Assembly (NCBI GenBank): GCA_045128835.1
Contig: JBGVRX010000011.1
Span: 42,871 to 106,870 of the forward strand
DNA: 64,000 nt
Direction of reading: 5' to 3'
Source of the DNA: CALVUJ01 sp045128835
GTDB lineage: Bacteria > Bacillota_I > Bacilli_A > RFN20 > DUOF01
The notes beneath the pieces were generated by a model. The model worked only from the letters and a program-made list of their open reading frames with translations. It searched no databases and was not told where the DNA came from. This document shows positions 16,608 to 25,300 of this stretch, piece after piece. Made by a program: the position numbers and the translations under genes. Each line of letters starts with the position of its first letter. Position 1 is the first letter of the stretch.

Positions 16608-16622
16608 AGAATCACCATTATA

Positions 16623-16651
16623 ATTCTATGTTTTCAATAATAAATAAATGA
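16623..16651 (-). promoter_or_regulatory. Sigma-E-like promoter of yqfC-yqfD
   Basis: Minus strand: TCATTTA (16645-16651), 14-base spacer, CATAGAAT (16623-16630). The -10 differs at one position from the sigma-E consensus CATACAAT. A sigma-A -10 (TATAAT at 16617-16622) also exists but would start the RNA only about three bases before the ATG. Confidence 0.5.
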
Positions 16652-16662
16652 TTTTACAAATT

Positions 16663-16689
16663 AAAAAAGCTCAATTTTTCAATTGAACT
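16663..16689 (-). terminator. Intrinsic terminator of the small RNA
   Basis: Minus strand: AGTTCAATT / AATTGAGCT (9 bp, one G-U pair) with a four-base loop, followed by TTTTTT. Confidence 0.88.
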
Positions 16690-16848
16690 CTTTTACAAGT
16701 TAAGAGACGTTTGACTATCCTCTTTTCAATAGTTTCCTTTAGATTTCATACCTATAATTAGGATCCTAAGACTAGTTAGTATTCAACACATACAGGTATT
16801 ACATCACTTTACGTGAATGTCTTGCGATAAGTGTTCCTCCTTAACTTG
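16663..16848 (-). ncRNA. ssrS: Structured small RNA, candidate 6S RNA
   Basis: The 286 bases between aspS and yqfC hold no ORF with a ribosome binding site and a sensible length, but a clear RNA architecture. An 11-bp closing helix joins the 5' end (CAAGTTAAG-AG, 16837-16848, one bulged G) with CTCTTAACTTG (16696-16706). Inside are a hairpin ACAT-TCAC / GTGATGT, a longer arm closed by ATACCT / AGGTAT, and a hairpin ACTAT / ATAGT on the 3' side. A 9-bp intrinsic terminator follows. Transcript length (about 150 nt to the closing helix, 185 with the terminator), long-hairpin shape and place downstream of aspS all fit 6S RNA, which regulates RNA polymerase; from memory B. subtilis bsrA is also next to aspS. 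The ncRNA itself is well supported; the 6S family is inference. Confidence 0.6.
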
Positions 16849-16893
16849 ATTATATAGTACTATATTTCAAAAAAATATTAAATAATTTATATA

Positions 16894-18633
16894 CTATTTG
16901 TTGATAGAAATATGTAATTCTTTTAATTGACGTTCTCCGACAACATTTGGCGCTTCACTCATTGGACATACTGCACTTGCGTTTTTAGGGAAAGCAATAA
17001 CATCTCTGATATTATCTGTATTAGTTAATAACATTACTAATCTATCTAATCCAAATGCTAGTCCACCATGAGGAGGAGTACCATACTTTAATGCTTCAAC
17101 AAAGAAGCCAAATTTAGTATTAATATCTTCTTCAGTTAATTCTAGTGCTTTAAACACTGTTTCTTGAATCTTTTGATCGTGAATTCTTATAGAACCTCCA
17201 CCTGCTTCATAACCATTAATAACGATATCGTATGCTTTAGAATAGCAGTTAGCTTGGTCATTTAACAATTTAGCTTCATCTCCATCTTTAGGGCTAGTAA
17301 ATGGATGGTGACAAGAAACATATCTCTTTTCTTCTTCACTATATTCAAATGTAGGGAAATCTGTTACCCATAACATTTTGTAATCATTTTCTTTAATTAA
17401 ATTTAAATCTCTGGCAAGTTTACATCTTAAAGCACCTAAACTAGTTTTTACTATATTCTTTTTATCTGCAACAAATAAAACTAAGTCTTCATTTTCTAAA
17501 CCTAATTTTTCTTTTAAAGCGCTAACTTCTGTTTCACTTAAAACTTTAGCAATACTTCCAGTTAATTCTTCACCAATTTTTAAAGTAGCCAAACCACTTG
17601 CTCTATAAGTTTTCGCATATTCTGTTAATTTATCTAAATCTTTTCTAGAGTATTTACTAGCAACACCTTTAACAACTAAACAGTTAATTAAACCGCCATT
17701 ATTTAAAACATTGCTGAACACACTGAATTCTGTATTTTTAAAGATTTCACTAACTTCATTAATCTTCATTTCAAATCTTAAGTCTGGTTTATCACTACCA
17801 TAATCATTAATTGCATCATCATATTTCATACGCATTAAAGGTAATTTAACATCTACATTTTTAATATTTTTAAAGATTCTTGCAACTAAAGATTCTGCTA
17901 ATGTCATAACATCATTTTCTTCAACGAAACTCATCTCAATATCAATTTGAGTAAACTCAGGTTGACGGTCTGCTCTTAAATCTTCATCTCTAAAACATTT
18001 TGCTATTTGGAAATATTTATCCATTCCTCCAACCATTAATAGTTGTTTAAATAATTGAGGAGATTGAGGTAATGCATAAAATTTACCTTTATTAACTCTA
18101 CTTGGAACTAAATAATCTCTAGCACCTTCAGGAGTAGACTTACACAAAATAGGAGTCTCTACCTCTACAAACCCAACTTCATCTAAAAACTTTCTTGTTT
18201 CCATACAAACTTTATGTCTAATCATAAGTTCATTTTGAATAGATGGTCTTCTTAAATCTAAATAACGATATTTAAGTCTAGTATCTTCTAAAGCATCAGT
18301 TTCATCTGCGATTATAAAAGGTGGAAGTTTAGCTTCGCTTATAACTTTTACATTACTTACTTCTATCTCAATATCTCCAGTTTCCATTTTAGGATTCTTT
18401 GCTTGTCTTTCTACAACTTTACCTTCTACTTGAATTACATATTCATTTCTAATATTACTCAAAATATCACTAAACTCATTACCAAATACTAATTGAGTAA
18501 TACCATATCTATCTCTTAAGTCGATAAAAACTAAATTACCAAAATTTCTTTTTTTAGCAACCCATCCTGCAAGTGTAACTAATTCACCTACATTATTAAT
18601 TCTTAATTCACCATTTGTTTTACTTCTATACAT
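16894..18633 (-). CDS. aspS: Aspartyl-tRNA synthetase
   Basis: Class II synthetase, 579 aa: N-terminal OB fold for the anticodon (GWVAKKRNFGNLVFIDLRDR), the catalytic domain with the FRDEDLRADRQPEFTQID motif 2, a bacterial GAD insertion (about residues 290-400) and motif 3 GLAFGLDRLVMLL. The start is ATG 18633 behind GGGAGGAATAAAA; the ORF can be read ten codons further but without such a site. It lies 13 bases after the HisS-like gene, and both are under the T-box leader. Confidence 0.97.
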   Translation of the reverse strand: MYRSKTNGELRINNVGELVTLAGWVAKKRNFGNLVFIDLRDRYGITQLVFGNEFSDILSNIRNEYVIQVEGKVVERQAKNPKMETGDIEIEVSNVKVISEAKLPPFIIADETDALEDTRLKYRYLDLRRPSIQNELMIRHKVCMETRKFLDEVGFVEVETPILCKSTPEGARDYLVPSRVNKGKFYALPQSPQLFKQLLMVGGMDKYFQIAKCFRDEDLRADRQPEFTQIDIEMSFVEENDVMTLAESLVARIFKNIKNVDVKLPLMRMKYDDAINDYGSDKPDLRFEMKINEVSEIFKNTEFSVFSNVLNNGGLINCLVVKGVASKYSRKDLDKLTEYAKTYRASGLATLKIGEELTGSIAKVLSETEVSALKEKLGLENEDLVLFVADKKNIVKTSLGALRCKLARDLNLIKENDYKMLWVTDFPTFEYSEEEKRYVSCHHPFTSPKDGDEAKLLNDQANCYSKAYDIVINGYEAGGGSIRIHDQKIQETVFKALELTEEDINTKFGFFVEALKYGTPPHGGLAFGLDRLVMLLTNTDNIRDVIAFPKNASAVCPMSEAPNVVGERQLKELHISINK

Positions 18634-18646
18634 TTTTATTCCTCCC

Positions 18647-19714
18647 TTAATGATGATGTTCATCTATACTTTCTAAATCTTTAATAAAATCTTTAAACAA
18701 AACTGTACTTTGTTGTTTGCTTAATGAATTTCTAACTTTAATTGTTTGCTTCTTTATGTCTTCTTCCTCAATTATTAATGAATATGTAACATTAACACGA
18801 TCCATTAAATCATCTAAACGCTTTAAATCATACTCTTTGTAATGAATTTCTACGACAGCCCCTAACTCTCTTAAAATTTCACTTACATACAATGCATATT
18901 CAAAACATTTATCATTTACAGGTATGATGTAAAAATCTACTTCTTCTTTAAAATCAGGGAATATTTCTTGTTCATCCATTAATTTGATTAGTTTTTCAAA
19001 GTTTATTTGGCTACCAATACAATCAATTAAAACATTGCCAATTGTATCAATAAGACTATCATATCTTCCTCCAACAATTACTGCTTCATAATTATCGATA
19101 TCAATATTATAAGCAATACCCGTGTAGTACTCTTTTAAAACAAGATTATCAGCTTCTTCATAATTAACCCCTAAGTTCTCTAAGGTTTCTTTAATAGTCT
19201 CATAATAATCTTCATCTGCACCTACATTTTTAATTTTCAAATTATAGCCATTTAAACCCAAGAAATTAACTATTCTTAAACTTAAAAGAATATTCTCTAT
19301 ATCTAGGTAAGGAGACTTTTCGCCAATACATTCAAAGCCAAATTCAAAATGACTAGCTTTAGAAGATTCTTTCTTATTATATTGATATACTTCCTTTAAA
19401 TACATAAGTTTTAGAGGCAAACTCTTATCTACATAAAGTTTACTCTCTACGACACTTCTTAAAGTTGATATTGAACTATCATAATTTAATGAAGCATCAT
19501 TAGTAAATCTTCCTTCTATAGTAAACAATCTATTTTCAATATCTTCTTCATAGCAAGCCTTAAACAAATTACTTTCTTCAATACAAGAAGTTTGAACCAT
19601 CTTATAACCATATACATTACTTACTTCCTCTATTGTATCCTTTAAAAACATATACCTTTTATAATCAGCAGGCATCAAATCTTTAAATCCTCTGCATAAC
19701 TTATATTTGCTCAT
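18647..19714 (-). CDS. Histidyl-tRNA synthetase-like protein lacking the catalytic motifs
   Basis: 355 aa from ATG 19714 (AGGAG seven bases before). The fold is HisS-like: an opening CRGFKDLMPADYKRYMFLKD, VGGRYDSLI (HisS has AGGRYDGL) at 214-222, and a C-terminal anticodon-binding domain from about residue 260. But the active site is worn. The RPE(G/M)T motif is replaced by NYDSS (77-81). Motif 2 (FRYERPQKGR in HisS) reads YQYNKKESSK (110-119), without the arginine. The HisA motif (LVRGLDYYTxT) reads LVLKEYYTG (191-199), losing the catalytic Arg. It is also some 70 residues shorter than HisS. Likely a pseudo-synthetase or HisZ-like regulator kept in the hisS place before aspS; the true hisS would have to be elsewhere. 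Confidence 0.75.
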   Translation of the reverse strand: MSKYKLCRGFKDLMPADYKRYMFLKDTIEEVSNVYGYKMVQTSCIEESNLFKACYEEDIENRLFTIEGRFTNDASLNYDSSISTLRSVVESKLYVDKSLPLKLMYLKEVYQYNKKESSKASHFEFGFECIGEKSPYLDIENILLSLRIVNFLGLNGYNLKIKNVGADEDYYETIKETLENLGVNYEEADNLVLKEYYTGIAYNIDIDNYEAVIVGGRYDSLIDTIGNVLIDCIGSQINFEKLIKLMDEQEIFPDFKEEVDFYIIPVNDKCFEYALYVSEILRELGAVVEIHYKEYDLKRLDDLMDRVNVTYSLIIEEEDIKKQTIKVRNSLSKQQSTVLFKDFIKDLESIDEHHH

Positions 19715-19733
19715 TCTCATTCTCCTTTCCAAA

Positions 19734-19771
19734 CAAAAAAAGTCCCTATTTAACAAATAGGAACTTGAAAT
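19734..19771 (-). terminator. T-box-controlled terminator
   Basis: Minus strand: stem AAGTTCCTATTT / AAATAGGGACTT (one G-U pair) followed by TTTTTTTG, ending 20 bases before the HisS-like start codon. It is the attenuator of the T-box leader. Confidence 0.9.
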
Positions 19772-19969
19772 TTCATACAAGCGGTACCATCCTAATTTAT
19801 AGATTTCTCTATACACTTAATTGACTATTAACGCTAGTTACACGAAAATGGATACTCAATTCCCCATTTTTCTTCCAGAGTGTCCCAACTAGTTCAGTAA
19901 TAAGTGCTTTCACCTAACCACTCTCTCTTACAATTACCTACCTAATCTTCTTTCCTTCATTAGATTTAC
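19734..19969 (-). promoter_or_regulatory. T-box riboswitch leader of the hisS-like/aspS operon
   Basis: A tRNA-sensing leader of about 235 nt. The conserved T-box AGGATGGTACCGC (19781-19793) is just upstream of the terminator, with which it can form the antiterminator. Upstream is a Stem I region with the AGAGAGTGG side (19918-19928) and, opposite, GGGACACTCTGG. The specifier should be GAC (Asp, 19882-19884), followed by the A and CTCT usual there. Since the bases read GACAC, the triplet CAC (His, 19880-19882) overlaps it. Uncharged tRNA-Asp would then let transcription pass into the two genes. Promoter and terminator are both visible. Confidence 0.92.
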
Positions 19970-19975
19970 CCTTAT

Positions 19976-20003
19976 ATTTTATCATGTATTTTTCTTTTGT
20001 CTA
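19976..20003 (-). promoter_or_regulatory. Promoter of the T-box leader
   Basis: Minus strand: TAGACA (19998-20003), 16-base spacer, TAAAAT (19976-19981). Confidence 0.55.
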
Positions 20004-20008
20004 CTATT

Positions 20009-21631
20009 TTAATTTTTATTTTTTATCTCTTTGTAATAATCATAATTACCATTATATACAGTTAAATTACCATTATTAAACTCTACAACCTTGTCTGCGA
20101 ATTTATTAATAAAATATCTATCGTGTGAAACAAAGATAAATGTTCCTTTAAATCCCTCTACAGCCCTCTCGAGAACTTCTTTTGTCGAGATATCAATATG
20201 ATTCGTAGGCTCATCAAAAATAAGACAATTAACCTTACTTTGAAGCAATATTGCAAGTTTTAGTCTAACCCTTTCTCCACCTGATAAATTTTTAATAAAT
20301 TTATTTACATCCTCTTTAAAAAAGTGAAAACTAGCTAATATTGCCCTGCTTTTCTGTTCATCTAAACAAGTTTCATTTTTAAAATAATCTAAAACCTTAA
20401 CTTTTTCTCCATCAAAAGTAATTACTTGTGGCAAATAGCCTATATTTACACTTGGCCCAATGGAAAAATTGCCTAAATATTCTAAATCGCTCACACCTAA
20501 AACAACTTTAAGGAATGTTGACTTTCCACTTCCATTATCTCCAATAAAAGCCACTTTTTCTCTTGATTTTATTATCAGCGAAACATCGTCTAATATTAAA
20601 TCACCATTAGGTTTCATAACACTTAAGTTTTCTGATTTTAGAACTATTTCGCTTCCTCTTTTAGTCTCATTAAAGTCTACAACCAATTCTCTTTGTTCTT
20701 TGGGCTTTTCTACTTTTCTTTCTAAGATTCTATTTAAACTAGTTTGCAACGCTTTTGCCCTATTACATAATGTTGAACTGTTTGTTGCCATTCCTCTTTC
20801 GGAAAAATATTTAATTTGTTCTTGCAAACGCTTTATAACTATCTGTTGATTTTTATAGTCTGATAGTTGTTTTTGAAATTCTTTTTCCCTTTCAACTAAA
20901 TAACCACTGTAATTTGTGTTGTAAACTTTAGCTTCTATATCACTTAAATCTAGTATTTTAGAAGACATTTTATCTAAAAAATATCTGTCATGAGAAACAA
21001 TAACGCAAGCCCCTTTAAAACTTTTTATGTACTTTTCTAACCATTCAACCCTAGAAATATCTAAATGGTTTGTAGGTTCATCCAAAAGCAATAAATCCGG
21101 TTTTAAAAGAAGAACTTTTGCTAGTTGAACTAACGTTTTTTCTCCGCCACTTAAAGAATTATAATTCTGATTTAGTAAAAAATCGCTTATGCCTAAACCG
21201 CTACAAACTGTATTTATTCTAACATCAACATCATATCCACCAAGAGAAGAATATTCTTCTAAAAGTTTGCAGTATGATTCTAAATATTTTTCACTGTCTT
21301 CTTCCATTAATTTTTCATATTTTTTTATTCTATTCATTAAATTATTTATTTCTTTGAAAGTTTCTAAAAGGATATCTTTTACAACCCTATCATCACTCTT
21401 ATCAGAAATAATTTGATCTAAATAAGCAACGGTAGCATCTTTCTTTATGCTGATGCTACCGTTGTCTAATCTTTCTTCTTTTGCAATTAATCTTAATAAA
21501 GTAGACTTACCACAGCCATTATGGCCTACAATGGAAATGGATTCTCCTTCATTTAAAGAAAATGTTACATTTTCAAACAAAGATCCATATCCAAAATTCT
21601 TACTAACTTTATTAACGTCTAATATTATCAT
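20009..21631 (-). CDS. ABC-F family ATPase
   Basis: 540 aa, two ABC domains in one chain and no membrane segment, thus ABC-F: translation factors that act in the ribosomal E site. First domain: GHNGCGKST, LSGGEKTLVQLAK, LLLDEPTNHLDI. Second: GDNGSGKST, LSGGERVRLKLAI, FDEPTNHIDIS. A charged linker (about residues 230-310) joins them. The subtype (YdiF/Uup-like housekeeping or antibiotic resistance) cannot be told from the visible motifs; the absence of a long C-terminal extension argues against Uup. Start at 21631 with GAGGTGTTAAA. It is followed by the T-box promoter. Confidence 0.92.
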   Translation of the reverse strand: MIILDVNKVSKNFGYGSLFENVTFSLNEGESISIVGHNGCGKSTLLRLIAKEERLDNGSISIKKDATVAYLDQIISDKSDDRVVKDILLETFKEINNLMNRIKKYEKLMEEDSEKYLESYCKLLEEYSSLGGYDVDVRINTVCSGLGISDFLLNQNYNSLSGGEKTLVQLAKVLLLKPDLLLLDEPTNHLDISRVEWLEKYIKSFKGACVIVSHDRYFLDKMSSKILDLSDIEAKVYNTNYSGYLVEREKEFQKQLSDYKNQQIVIKRLQEQIKYFSERGMATNSSTLCNRAKALQTSLNRILERKVEKPKEQRELVVDFNETKRGSEIVLKSENLSVMKPNGDLILDDVSLIIKSREKVAFIGDNGSGKSTFLKVVLGVSDLEYLGNFSIGPSVNIGYLPQVITFDGEKVKVLDYFKNETCLDEQKSRAILASFHFFKEDVNKFIKNLSGGERVRLKLAILLQSKVNCLIFDEPTNHIDISTKEVLERAVEGFKGTFIFVSHDRYFINKFADKVVEFNNGNLTVYNGNYDYYKEIKNKN

Positions 21632-21672
21632 TTTAACACCTCATTTCTAGTTTAATGAAAGTGTATAAAAGC

Positions 21673-22320
21673 TTATTCTACTGTTGGTAAACTAAATTTG
21701 ATAACTTGAGTGTATCCAACTTTAATAGAAACGATAACTTTATTACCATTCTCTGCCTTATATTCTAAAGCAATATTTTTAACCTTATCAGTATTACTTA
21801 TTTCTATACTTAATTTAACTTCAGAAACTCCTTCTACATCAAATCCAAAGAAATTATCTAAAGCATCATCTTTTAAAGGACCTTCAAGGAATTTATTTCC
21901 GCCCTCTTCTTTAATGCTGTAATTTTTAAATATATCTTCACTTATAGAAACACCTATATTTGCAGAAGAATTTTCTTTTTGTTTAATTTTCCATTTACCA
22001 TTCTCTTGATAATAGAAATCATTACCATTTTGATAATATACTTCTTCTTTCTCGTCGTACAAATTTTCACTGTCTAAATCTGCTATAGACTCAGTATTAA
22101 CAACGATTCTATACTTTTCTTCATTTAAGTAGACATTTTTCTCTTCTTTATATAACAACAAATTCTCATTATATATTTCTTGAGTAACAACATAATATCT
22201 ATAACCTTCGATATCATTCACCTTATCTTTAAAGAAGGTGAAATTAAGTTTATTGCAGCTACATCCACTGAAACAAATAATACTAATTAATAAAACTAAT
22301 AAATTTAATACCTTTTTCAT
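21673..22320 (-). CDS. Lipoprotein of unknown function
   Basis: 215 aa from ATG 22320, opening MKKVLNLLVLLISIICFSGCSC with the lipobox FSGC, so it should be lipid-anchored outside the membrane. The mature part alternates short beta strands and carries many Glu, Lys and Asn (YYVVTQEIYNENLLLY, VYYQNGNDFYYQENGKW), recalling outer-face lipoproteins with a half-barrel fold (LppX/DUF6612-like), but I do not recognise the family. It starts 18 bases after the stop of the giant surface protein, so the two are probably co-transcribed. Confidence 0.8.
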   Translation of the reverse strand: MKKVLNLLVLLISIICFSGCSCNKLNFTFFKDKVNDIEGYRYYVVTQEIYNENLLLYKEEKNVYLNEEKYRIVVNTESIADLDSENLYDEKEEVYYQNGNDFYYQENGKWKIKQKENSSANIGVSISEDIFKNYSIKEEGGNKFLEGPLKDDALDNFFGFDVEGVSEVKLSIEISNTDKVKNIALEYKAENGNKVIVSIKVGYTQVIKFSLPTVE

Positions 22321-22338
22321 AATTTCACTCACCCCTTC

Positions 22339-25300
22339 TTATAAAGACTCAAATCTTCTTTTTGTAATAAATAGAACTGCAAGCATTGGAATAACCACCA
22401 TAGACATTATTACACCAAATTCTACAAAATCAGCCAATTTATTTGATGTAGTTAAATTTTCTTCATAACTATCCATCGCCTTTTCAAATTTAGTTTTTAA
22501 AGTTTCATAGAATTCCAACTTTTGTGCATCCAATTCTTTTACATTTACATCTTTTAAATTCTTTTCTATTTCCTTGATTAATTTCAAGTTTTTCTCATTA
22601 ACTTCATCTGTTAATTTATCTATGCTTTCATGAATAATGCTAGGATTTTTTGTTGTTTTAATTTCATAAATAACTGGATCACTTGCATACATCAAATCAC
22701 TTTCTTTAACTCTTACACTAATTCTATAACTAGTATTTTCTCTAAGTCCTGTAAAGATGTTTGAAGAAGTATATTCACCATTGTCTATACGGTACTCTAA
22801 ATCCATTTGAAGTTCTACAATTATCCTATTATGATAAATGTCTAGAGTTACTTCTTTAGAAGTTCCTTTAGCTTTTTTAACTTCAATTTCAATATTAACA
22901 TCAGCAGAATCATTCTTAGTATTAACAACTACATTTATTACGTATGTTCCTGGGTTAACAATTGAGTTAACTTCATTTGTACCACTTAGATACTTAATTA
23001 CACATTCATATCCTCCACAATCAACAACAGGCACGATATTTTCACCTGTGTAATCGTATTCTGTTTGTTCAACTGTAATACTGTCTTTTACATCTCTCTT
23101 GTTGATAACAACTGTAATGTCTTCGTAATCTTTTGGTAAACAATAATTTGTATCATCTACTATAACTTTAATTGTATATGAACCTACATTAATACGATTT
23201 CCCTCATATTCTACATGTGCCTCTCCAACAAGAGTAACATCTAAAATTTGCTCTGTTCCATCATAGTAGAACTCTGCGTTTTTATCGTAATTAATTTCAA
23301 TTGGTTTAGGATTAATAACAAAATATACTTCATCCTCACTAATAGATAACACATAATTACTTCCTGCATCTAAGGTACCCAAATTGATTAGATATTCGCC
23401 AACATCTTCGCCGCTTTCTCTTCCTAAAGTTCCATCAATTGAATCACCTTCAAATAAATCTTCACTTAAAATATATTCGATATTTGGATTTGTATCACCA
23501 AATGTTTTTGAAGTTTGTACAGGAGTAACTTCAATTGCTTTTGGAACAATTGTTAATGTTATTGTGTTATTGTCACTTAATTTGTAGTTAGCAGCATCTT
23601 CACCTTCTATTGAAACAACTTTAATTGTATAGACACCAGCACCAACCATATCTTGGACTTTTTCATTTCCTCTATAATACTCATATACTACTACAGCATC
23701 GTCAAACACATCAATATTGCTAGTTGTTATATCATTTACAAATGAACAAGCACAATATGTTTGTTCTTTATCTACAAAATTATCAAACGCTACTTCTAAT
23801 TGAATAATTTCAAAGTTAATAACACTATTGATAATTCTATAATTGTTATTAACTGGCTTAATTGTCATCGTGTATTTTCCCACATTTACTGGTGCTTCAC
23901 CATCTTCAGTATTAAATGCCATCTCATAACTTTCACTACTGCTGATTGTAGGATGTTGTTTGTTAGCGTTATAAACCAAAGTTGTTGCGCCATATTCTAC
24001 AACAAGTCTTTTTTGTACAACAGTTATTGTCTTTGATGAAACTACAGATATATAGTTATTCAAATCATCATCTATTTGGGCTAGAACAATATATTCTCCT
24101 AATCCAAGAATCTTATCAACTACAACTTTATCCTTTAAAACAATGTATGTAACTGTTGCGTTTCTTCCATCTGCAAAAGCAATATTATCTAATCTATAAT
24201 CTACGCCAGCAGAACTATATTCATACTCTTCACTAACTGTTCCATAACCTAAAGTGTTTTCAGCTTTTTTAACCTCAATTATAGCAGTTAAAACTAACTC
24301 ATTATAGTTGCGATTTCTCATAATAGCTTTAACCTCATATGTTCCTGCATTTACAATATTTTGAATAACATCTTCTTCAACATAATATACTACATCAGCT
24401 TCATTATTATCGCTAAGTATTTTATTGCTTACACCAAATTCTACATTTTTACCATCATAAGTAACAGTAACATCTTCAAATGTTACACCCTCAATGTCTA
24501 ACTTATTGATTGTATAGATGCCATCTTCGAAATAAACAGCATATTGATCATTATCATATGTTCCTGAGATTAAATATGTTCCCGCATTCAATCCATCTTC
24601 TTTAGTTAAAACAATATTCAAATCATCACCTTCAACAACAGTTCCAGTTGTTGTATATGTAAGCAATTTCAATTCTTCTAAATAATCACTTTCTTTATTG
24701 TCTATCTTAATATGCAATTCTCTTTGAGTAATTTCATACTCTCCATTAACAAAAGTAATATCATAATTGCTATTGTCATACGTTGCAGTAATAGCATATT
24801 TTCCTACAGTTTTGCCCTCTTCCTTAATTAATTGTAGATTTAACGAAGCCTCACTATGAACTACTCCACTTGTTATTTGATATGTTAATGGTACTATAGG
24901 GTCTCCATATGAACTTATCTTATTATCAATTGTTATTGCAACAACTGATTTTTCAATAACTAAAGTAATAACCTTTTCACATCCATTGTATACTTGCGTA
25001 CTTACAAATTCAATCTTAACTGAATAAGTACCCACGCCGATAGCGCTATCAACTGTTTCACCATTTTTAGTATAAGTATAGTTAAATGTTGGATTTAAAA
25101 CTTCATCACCATTTGCATCTTTTAATTTAACCTTTGCGTATTTCCCTATAAAATCTGTTCCTCTATAAACATACGTTACTGTATCATCTGAAATAATTTC
25201 TGTGTCAATTCCTACTATTTTTAAAGTTCCTTCATTAAGAGTAATATTATAATTTTCTTCTAATTCAAGATCATTATTCAATACTATTAATAAATCATAA

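Noticed and set aside
16663..16893. A short ORF after GGAGGAACACTT in the aspS-yqfC gap (resembling a ribosome binding site).
   Set aside because: The codons after it begin with ATC and run into TAA after nine; the GGAGG forms part of the closing helix of the RNA.
18647..18655. EHHH at the C-terminus of the HisS-like protein and HHHH in the P-type ATPase as traces of affinity tags.
   Set aside because: Natural gene context on both sides; the ATPase cluster is mixed with Cys as in metal-binding tails.
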